Below, piece after piece: positions 58,963 through 64,000 of a DNA stretch of 64,000 nucleotides. The translations under genes were made by a program, and so were the position numbers. Numbering within the stretch: position 1 is the first letter of the stretch; each line of letters starts with the position of its first letter. The stretch lies in IMG/VR virus record IMGVR_UViG_3300013005_003891, positions 1-64,000 of that record; one strand, 5' to 3'. Source of the DNA: a virus. The notes beneath the pieces were generated by a model. The model ran no database searches. It saw only the letters and a list, made by a program, of their open reading frames with translations, and was not told the origin of the DNA.

Positions 58963-60048
58963 TTATTCTTCGTCAATTAATGTAATGTTCTCTTTACTCT
59001 CATCCCATTCGGACTTATCTTCAGCGAGACCAATTCCATCAATACTACCTAAAATATGCACCCATTCATGAGCATGTTGTTTCTTATAGTCAGCAATATC
59101 CTTGTTATCATCTTGAATAAAACCGTGTATTGTAGCTACAACTGTATTTTTAGTTTGTAATCCTGTGACGTGATTTTTATCTACTGCTACTTTAGTACGA
59201 ACTGCGAATTCAACTTCTTTACCATCCTTAGTTGCTTTTAATTTACTTGTACCACTATTAGTAATATTACCAAATGTTAATACAATTGAAGCGTCTAAAA
59301 ACATTGTCTCACCGTTTTTCATTTTCATTTTAGGTTGAGCAAACATATTTTCAGCTGGTGCGACCCAGATCTTATTAATTGCAACCATTGAATTTGTATA
59401 TGGTGATGATTCTTTCCTTGATAATGGGAAACGTTGATTAATAAAATTACCAAACTGTTGTGATACTGCACCTGCATTCCACATTGGATTGTTTTTATTC
59501 TGTTCAACACTCATTTTACAAGGTATAGAACCGATTGAGTCCCAGAAGAAGCATAAGTCATAAGGTAAATTACCTTTCTTTTGCTCATCTAACAAGTCAG
59601 CTATAAATTCTGCTACATCTTCAATAGTCCCTAATGAACTTCTATCAGTATATAGGAAGAATCCTTTATAGTCTAACACTTCTCCTGTTGATTCATCTAC
59701 AACATCTTCAACTTGGAAACCTATTTGTTTAGCATGTTCCCAAGACCATTTCATCTCTGTAATAATAAACACAGGCAAAATGCCCATTTTCTGGGCATTA
59801 ATTGCCAACTCAAGTAATGCTGTTGTTTTACCTGTGTTACTGTGTCCTCTTAAGAGATTAATATGTCCTACCGCTGCACCTGGAAGTGAAGTTGAATCTT
59901 GTAATGCTTCAGAGAATGGAATCCATCTTTGTTCTTTAAACTTAACAGTTGTGTTAAGTAATTTTTTCTCTTTAAATTTATCTAGATTAAAACTAGCTTT
60001 CATTTCAGCAGAGACCGCTGTCATTAAAGATTCTTTCTTTTTGGCCAT
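58963..60048 (-). CDS. uvsX: UvsX recombinase (RecA-like)
   Basis: RecA core: Walker A RGHSNTGKTTALLE near 67, Walker B region LCFFWDSIGSIP near 165, and loop AVSQQFGNFINQRF near 190. 361 residues, near T4 UvsX (391). Promotes strand exchange and recombination-primed replication. Stands between gp32 and RNase H. Confidence 0.93.
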   Translation of the reverse strand: MAKKKESLMTAVSAEMKASFNLDKFKEKKLLNTTVKFKEQRWIPFSEALQDSTSLPGAAVGHINLLRGHSNTGKTTALLELAINAQKMGILPVFIITEMKWSWEHAKQIGFQVEDVVDESTGEVLDYKGFFLYTDRSSLGTIEDVAEFIADLLDEQKKGNLPYDLCFFWDSIGSIPCKMSVEQNKNNPMWNAGAVSQQFGNFINQRFPLSRKESSPYTNSMVAINKIWVAPAENMFAQPKMKMKNGETMFLDASIVLTFGNITNSGTSKLKATKDGKEVEFAVRTKVAVDKNHVTGLQTKNTVVATIHGFIQDDNKDIADYKKQHAHEWVHILGSIDGIGLAEDKSEWDESKENITLIDEE

Positions 60049-60064
60049 ATAAGTTTTTATTTAT

Positions 60065-60913
60065 TTAGAATGGTGAGCCTTCGCCTTCTTCTTCGTCGTC
60101 AAACAAAGCATCGAACTTATCCGCTTTAGATACCTTAGCTACTGGTGCTGCCTTTAAACTATAGTTTGTTTTAGGCTCTTCTTGTGCTTTAGCCATGATC
60201 GGATCTTCATCTTCATCTACTTCAACTGCTACTGTCTCTTCAACCTCTGGGTTTAAGAAATTAGCTAAAATAGTTTTAAGATCATCAAACGCAGTTTTGC
60301 GTTGTAACTCAAGAACATTTGGTTGCTCAGTTAACCACATTTTGATAGTTTCTTTATCAGAACCTAGTGGTGACGTTTTAGGTTTAACACGAATTGATGA
60401 TTTCAATCCTTGACGACCACCAATATCACCTGTTACTACATCAACTGTAAAGTCACGTCCTTCGTTGATGTCAGTGAAATCTCCATAATCCTCATCCTCA
60501 GCAATACCTAATAATTGCATATAGATTTCTTTTCCGAACTCCCAAAGGCGAACACCTTTTTCTTCTTCACCACGAACAACTACAGGAGCAAAAACTCTCA
60601 TTTTTGGATCTAAATTCTTAGCCAATTGCCAGTTTTCTTTTTCTTGTGTAGTACGAAGTGATTTTGCAAACTCAACAATTGGATCTTTTTCACCCCAGTT
60701 GGTTAGAGCATAAATTGGGAATTTTGAGAACCCGTAGTGTACGAACACTTCTTGAAATGGGTTACTCTTGTTTAATACTGAAGGTACCACTCGGATTTGA
60801 TACTTACCTTCGGCTTTAGGCTTCCAATAATACTTGGAATAGTCAACCTTTTCTTTCTTGGCGCCTGATGACTGTAGAGAGCTTAATCTCTGTTTAATCG
60901 CATTGATGTCCAT
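60065..60913 (-). CDS. 32: Single-stranded DNA-binding protein, gp32-like
   Basis: Begins MDINAIKQRLSSLQ, a basic N-terminus for self-contacts, then SKYYWKPKAEGKYQIRVVPS, the typical gp32 OB-fold entry, and the acidic end DALFDDEEEGEGSPF that binds partners. 282 residues. No Cys is present, so the zinc subdomain of T4 gp32 is absent. Directly precedes uvsX. Confidence 0.9.
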   Translation of the reverse strand: MDINAIKQRLSSLQSSGAKKEKVDYSKYYWKPKAEGKYQIRVVPSVLNKSNPFQEVFVHYGFSKFPIYALTNWGEKDPIVEFAKSLRTTQEKENWQLAKNLDPKMRVFAPVVVRGEEEKGVRLWEFGKEIYMQLLGIAEDEDYGDFTDINEGRDFTVDVVTGDIGGRQGLKSSIRVKPKTSPLGSDKETIKMWLTEQPNVLELQRKTAFDDLKTILANFLNPEVEETVAVEVDEDEDPIMAKAQEEPKTNYSLKAAPVAKVSKADKFDALFDDEEEGEGSPF

Positions 60914-60940
60914 TTTTATTTGGTTTTAAATTGTTACTAT

Positions 60941-60972
60941 TTAATATACTACATTTTTATTAATAGGCCAAG
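60941..60972 (-). promoter_or_regulatory. Promoter ahead of gp32
   Basis: Minus strand: CTTG, 20 bases, TATATTAA, without hairpin. The 119-base gap around it holds no gene. Starts the gp32-uvsX-rnh-41-nrdB-nrdA transcript. Confidence 0.7.
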
Positions 60973-61032
60973 TTAGCTAATACAAGCTTTTAAAATGCCT
61001 TTTCTCGTAGTGTTTCTTTAACGTTACGTACC

Positions 61033-61476
61033 TTATAATTCAATGATCTTGAATACCTTTGTATTCAATTGTTTTAATTCATTATGTTGGGTTAATAATA
61101 TACTATTTTTATAGTGAGGCCAATTTACTCTATAAGCCATATCAACTACTCCTCCATTCAACTTTTTAATAAGTTCATTTAGAGCGTTTATAGTATAAAG
61201 TGTATTGGTTTCTTTTTTACGATGAACTAGAATTGTATTCTCGGGGATTGAATTTACATTACCTTGATCGACATTATATGTGATAACATATTCATTTGTG
61301 CTTTTAACAAATAACACAAACATTTTGTTGTACATGATAGTGTAGACAGTAGATAATTCACTTACCAACTCATCTAATTCCTCACCACTTGTGAATGTGC
61401 AAAATAACTTATTATTCAAATCCTTAATATTAGCGTTGTTCGCGTCATACATATCATAGTTTGATTTAAAAGTCAT
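61033..61476 (-). CDS. Conserved-type phage protein after the polymerase-like gene (147 aa)
   Basis: I start at ATG 61476 (MTFKSNYDMYDANNANIKD) because GGAGGGA stands 7 bases before it, a strong Shine-Dalgarno site that is rare here; 61491 is the alternative. Contains ILVHRKKETNTLYTINALNE. Overlaps the polymerase-like gene by 11 bases, so the two probably act together. No known domain. Confidence 0.6.
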   Translation of the reverse strand: MTFKSNYDMYDANNANIKDLNNKLFCTFTSGEELDELVSELSTVYTIMYNKMFVLFVKSTNEYVITYNVDQGNVNSIPENTILVHRKKETNTLYTINALNELIKKLNGGVVDMAYRVNWPHYKNSILLTQHNELKQLNTKVFKIIEL

Positions 61477-62743
61477 AATTCTTCCCTCCATTAATTTTTA
61501 TTGATAACTTCATTTCCTTAAATATATTTTTGATCTGTTCTAATTCTTGCTCTTCATCTTCATCCCAATCAAGTAGAAATGAGTCATATGTGTATAAAAC
61601 TATTTTAGTATTTTTACCTGTTAATATCTTATGAATCTTAAGTAGTATACTTATGTTTGTAGATGTTTCTAGGTTTTGTAAAATATAATTGAATAATTTT
61701 TGTGGATTCATATTCTCTAATGAATCCTTTTTAAACATATAACCTGATATAGGGGCGTTAATAAAGCCTTGTTCATTAAACAATTTCCATTGTTTTTGAA
61801 CATATGTTTGAATTTTTTGGAAAAATGGAAGTGATTTGTATTCTTCAAATACTCCTCCATATAACTGCTTAAATGTTAGTTCTTTTGCTTTAGCGTAGTC
61901 TACGCCATACATGCTAGCAAAATCAGCGTGAATATCAGGGTTACTAAATTCATGAGAAACCAGTTGTCCAGCCAAAGTCGGATGGTATGCAGAAATATCA
62001 ATTTCAAGAAATTCATTGTTTTGTGGTATAAAGCTTGCTCTTGAGTGGTTGTCTTTCTTTAGAGCAGCGAAGTTAATGCTATTAAATGCATTGGATGGGC
62101 GTCTGGTTGTAGTATTAAGGTTATATTGAGTAAACACCCTACTATCGTGTATCGAGTATAAGCTATTATTTGGTTCATAGTATTTATAAAACTTGTCTTC
62201 ATTAATTTTAATTCCATTCTTTTCAATTCCAAAAAATGCTAAAGCACCTTTATTATAAAATTTAACATATTCTGGTTTTGGGTCCAATATAATTTGTTGG
62301 AGTTGAGTATAAATATTCTCACAAACCTCATAATGCTTAACTATAGGAATTATTTTATTAATATCTGTTTTATTAGGATGTTTCCTATAAAAAATATCAA
62401 ATACAGGTTCAGATGGTGTTTCTATATGTTTAATAGAAGAAATATCTGTTACTTTATTTAATTGAAAGTAGTATAGAAATGATTTTTTATCCCTAACATA
62501 AACTGTGTCTATATGTTTTAATAATTTTTCAAGATATGTTTTTCCAAGTGACATTGTTTCACTGTGGTCAATACAAAACATATATCCTTTAGAATCATAA
62601 GTTGGTCTAATATAGACTAAACATACATCATTTAAAGCAGGATGAATATGGTTATGATAAGGAATAATCTCAACAAAGACTTCTTTATAGTCCTGATTAA
62701 AAAATTCTCTTAATTGATCTTTAGTTTCTACTAACCAATACAT
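61466..62743 (-). CDS. Divergent family A DNA polymerase-like protein
   Basis: 425 residues with no exonuclease motifs. The polymerase pattern of Pol I can be traced: TTTRRPSNAFNSINFAALKK near 211-230 (like TGRLSS..N.QN), motif A FLEIDISAYHPTLAGQL near 246-260, motif B KAKELTFKQLYGGV near 285-298 and motif C VLYTYDSFLLD near 382-392, with TYDS in place of VHDE. The two key Asp (motifs A and C) are kept. It may repair, prime or translesion-copy modified DNA. Function inferred. Confidence 0.65.
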   Translation of the reverse strand: MYWLVETKDQLREFFNQDYKEVFVEIIPYHNHIHPALNDVCLVYIRPTYDSKGYMFCIDHSETMSLGKTYLEKLLKHIDTVYVRDKKSFLYYFQLNKVTDISSIKHIETPSEPVFDIFYRKHPNKTDINKIIPIVKHYEVCENIYTQLQQIILDPKPEYVKFYNKGALAFFGIEKNGIKINEDKFYKYYEPNNSLYSIHDSRVFTQYNLNTTTRRPSNAFNSINFAALKKDNHSRASFIPQNNEFLEIDISAYHPTLAGQLVSHEFSNPDIHADFASMYGVDYAKAKELTFKQLYGGVFEEYKSLPFFQKIQTYVQKQWKLFNEQGFINAPISGYMFKKDSLENMNPQKLFNYILQNLETSTNISILLKIHKILTGKNTKIVLYTYDSFLLDWDEDEEQELEQIKNIFKEMKLSIKINGGKNYDF

Positions 62744-62758
62744 AACCTTTATTTTCTA

Positions 62759-62790
62759 ATAATATAATAATAAAGATTTTATAAGCCAAG
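62759..62790 (-). promoter_or_regulatory. Promoter ahead of the polymerase-like gene
   Basis: Minus strand: CTTG, 20 bases, TATATTAT, no hairpin. Separates the tail genes from the replication genes. Confidence 0.6.
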
Positions 62791-62811
62791 TTTTATTAAA
62801 GTGTATAAACA

Positions 62812-63639
62812 TTAAACATTTATAATATATTTGGCTTTTAAAGTTAAATAGGTTTCGTAATATTCATTCCACCCCTCTATCCACATAGATTGGTCTACGT
62901 AGTCTTTAACTTTTAGAACACTTTGATAAATAAATTCGTAGTCAACACTTGGATCTAAGCTGTTCTCAATTCCTTGAATAATTAATCCTGCATTTTGGTA
63001 ATACTCTGCAATCAAATCATCGTAATACACGTCACCTCTGTAATGCTCTCTCAATGTTCTCATTGCCGTTAACTCAGGACCGTCATCTAACAATCCTTTA
63101 AACTGAACTGTTGCTGTTGTAAGATAACAACCTCCAACCTTAGTTGCTGTAAAACTATCAATAAGTGTTCCTGTAAAACTATTAATTCTAAAGGTTGCAG
63201 TACCCACAGAAGAATCAAAAGGACTACCTGCACCAAAGTTAATAAAATACATAGTATTACCAATACTTACATCAAATACTCCATATCTTCCAAAATAAAA
63301 TAAGTCATTATAAGCACCATTCAAGTCGTTAAATTGATTTGGGTTTGCTATTGCACTTGCAGATATTGAATAGAAAAACATTTGTTGACCATTTAGATAA
63401 CCTTGTGATTCCTGTTCACCATCAGCAACACCTTCAATATACAACCTACCACTTTTAGTAAAAGTCACAGTATTTGTTGTGTAATCAATATTCCCATCAT
63501 TAAAAGCAAAATCTCCAGGTGCAAATCCACCTCCACTTGCCCAACCAGTTGTACCAAATATACTACCAATACTTGCTTTTGGTGTTACCATAACATTAGA
63601 AATAACACTTACGTCTTTATTTAGAATCTGTATTCCCAT
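62812..63639 (-). CDS. Virion (tail fibre-type) protein with CFI-box-like C-terminus
   Basis: The first 190 residues are Gly/Ser/Phe/Asn-rich and beta-like (IFGTTGWASGGGFAPGDFAF), as in fibre or receptor-binding proteins. From about 193 comes GGCYLTTATVQFKGLLDDGP, LTAMRTLREHYRG and IAEYYQNAGLIIQGI, which resemble the CFI-box module of surface proteins. Last structural gene before the replication genes. Confidence 0.65.
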   Translation of the reverse strand: MGIQILNKDVSVISNVMVTPKASIGSIFGTTGWASGGGFAPGDFAFNDGNIDYTTNTVTFTKSGRLYIEGVADGEQESQGYLNGQQMFFYSISASAIANPNQFNDLNGAYNDLFYFGRYGVFDVSIGNTMYFINFGAGSPFDSSVGTATFRINSFTGTLIDSFTATKVGGCYLTTATVQFKGLLDDGPELTAMRTLREHYRGDVYYDDLIAEYYQNAGLIIQGIENSLDPSVDYEFIYQSVLKVKDYVDQSMWIEGWNEYYETYLTLKAKYIINV

Positions 63640-63640
63640 A

Positions 63641-64000
63641 TTATGCTAATGTTACCCAAGTTGGGTCTGGTGTGAAATAAATTGTGTCTGATAAAGTTGT
63701 TTTATACCCAATAACTCTAACTACATGGTTTGATGAAGAAGGTGGTGTTGCTGTTATTAAACCAGATGAAGTAGCAACATACAAAATTGATCCAGTTGCT
63801 GTTGTATATGAAGAACTAGCCGCATATCCTCTAACTAATAATCCTTGTGTTGTTGGTGATGAGCCAACTGCTATACCTAACATACCTGTACTACTACCTG
63901 TTGAATTAGCATTTGCAAGTGACCATGTACCAGATGAACTAAGAAAGTATAGTTGTCCTGTTGTTAGTGTACCTGCTCCAAATCTTACTATTTCACCATT
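63641..64000 (-). CDS. Tail fibre or structural protein, C-terminal part (runs off the right edge)
   Basis: The frame stays open past base 64000; the first ATG in the window at 63883 is internal. 119 residues are seen, rich in Gly, Thr, Ser and short beta repeats (FGAGTLTTGQLYFLSS; MLGIAVGSSPTTQGLLVRGY). Fits the repetitive end of a fibre-type protein. One base from the next structural gene. Confidence 0.6.
   Translation of the reverse strand, partial: NGEIVRFGAGTLTTGQLYFLSSSGTWSLANANSTGSSTGMLGIAVGSSPTTQGLLVRGYAASSSYTTATGSILYVATSSGLITATPPSSSNHVVRVIGYKTTLSDTIYFTPDPTWVTLA

Noticed and set aside
1-64000. tRNA genes, insertion sequences, integrase or attachment sites
   Set aside because: I saw no cloverleaf-like segment, transposase, integrase or long direct or inverted repeat pair; without a computed scan a tRNA could be missed.

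Overview
The window looks like part of a large, AT-rich, T4-related myovirus genome. The evidence is a full T4-style replication set: family B polymerase gp43, sliding clamp gp45, clamp loader gp44/gp62, UvsX, gp41 helicase, FEN/RNase H, gp32-like SSB and NrdA/NrdB. Every gene I can support is on the minus strand, tightly packed, mostly with 1-30 nt overlaps. The host is probably a member of the Bacteroidota. Most starts lack a Shine-Dalgarno sequence and sit behind an A/T-rich leader, and about twenty promoters match the Bacteroidota form (TTTG, about 20 bp, TATATTTA/G). This host call is inference.

Layout in plus coordinates; transcription runs right to left. 1-203: end of a partial gene with visibly different base use. 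204-662: a gap with a degenerate 13-bp tandem array. 0.66-5.8 kb: small unknown genes, a metallophosphoesterase and an ATP-dependent DNA ligase. 5.8-10.0 kb: an operon with a PPP-type phosphoesterase, a lipoprotein, a GH19 endolysin and two odd membrane proteins carrying PAS and GAF domains. 10-17.7 kb: accessory region of small proteins plus a thioesterase, a ClpP-like protease, a SWIM zinc protein and an HTH-HNH protein. 17.7-35.6 kb: a glycan island with GDP-mannose dehydratase-like, heptose kinase-like and fucose synthase-like enzymes, a His-for-Lys (ColD-type) PLP enzyme, a split TPP enzyme, two sugar 3,5-epimerase-like proteins counting one outside the island, glycosyltransferases including a GT10 type, methyltransferases and Fe/2OG oxygenases. 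One glycosyltransferase is cut by an in-frame TAG. 35.8-45.6 kb: PD-(D/E)XK nuclease, clamp loader, GroEL/GroES, clamp and DNA polymerase. 45.6-51.2 kb: 7-deazaguanine DNA modification genes (folE, queE, queD, queC, dpdA-like) with HPRT and two thioredoxins. 52.1-53.8 kb: three proteins with a shared leader peptide. 53.8-62.7 kb: NrdA, NrdB, gp41, RNase H, UvsX, gp32 and a divergent family A polymerase-like protein. 62.8-64 kb: tail-fibre-type structural genes.

How it fits together: the replication and nucleotide genes copy a genome whose guanines are probably partly replaced by 7-deazaguanine. The glycan island probably makes and attaches an unusual deoxysugar to the virion, the host surface or both. 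The lysis region appears to carry sensory domains. The most notable items are the deoxysugar pathway, the PAS/GAF lysis cassette, the capsid-targeting-like leader family, the family A polymerase-like protein and the repeated terminator-promoter module.
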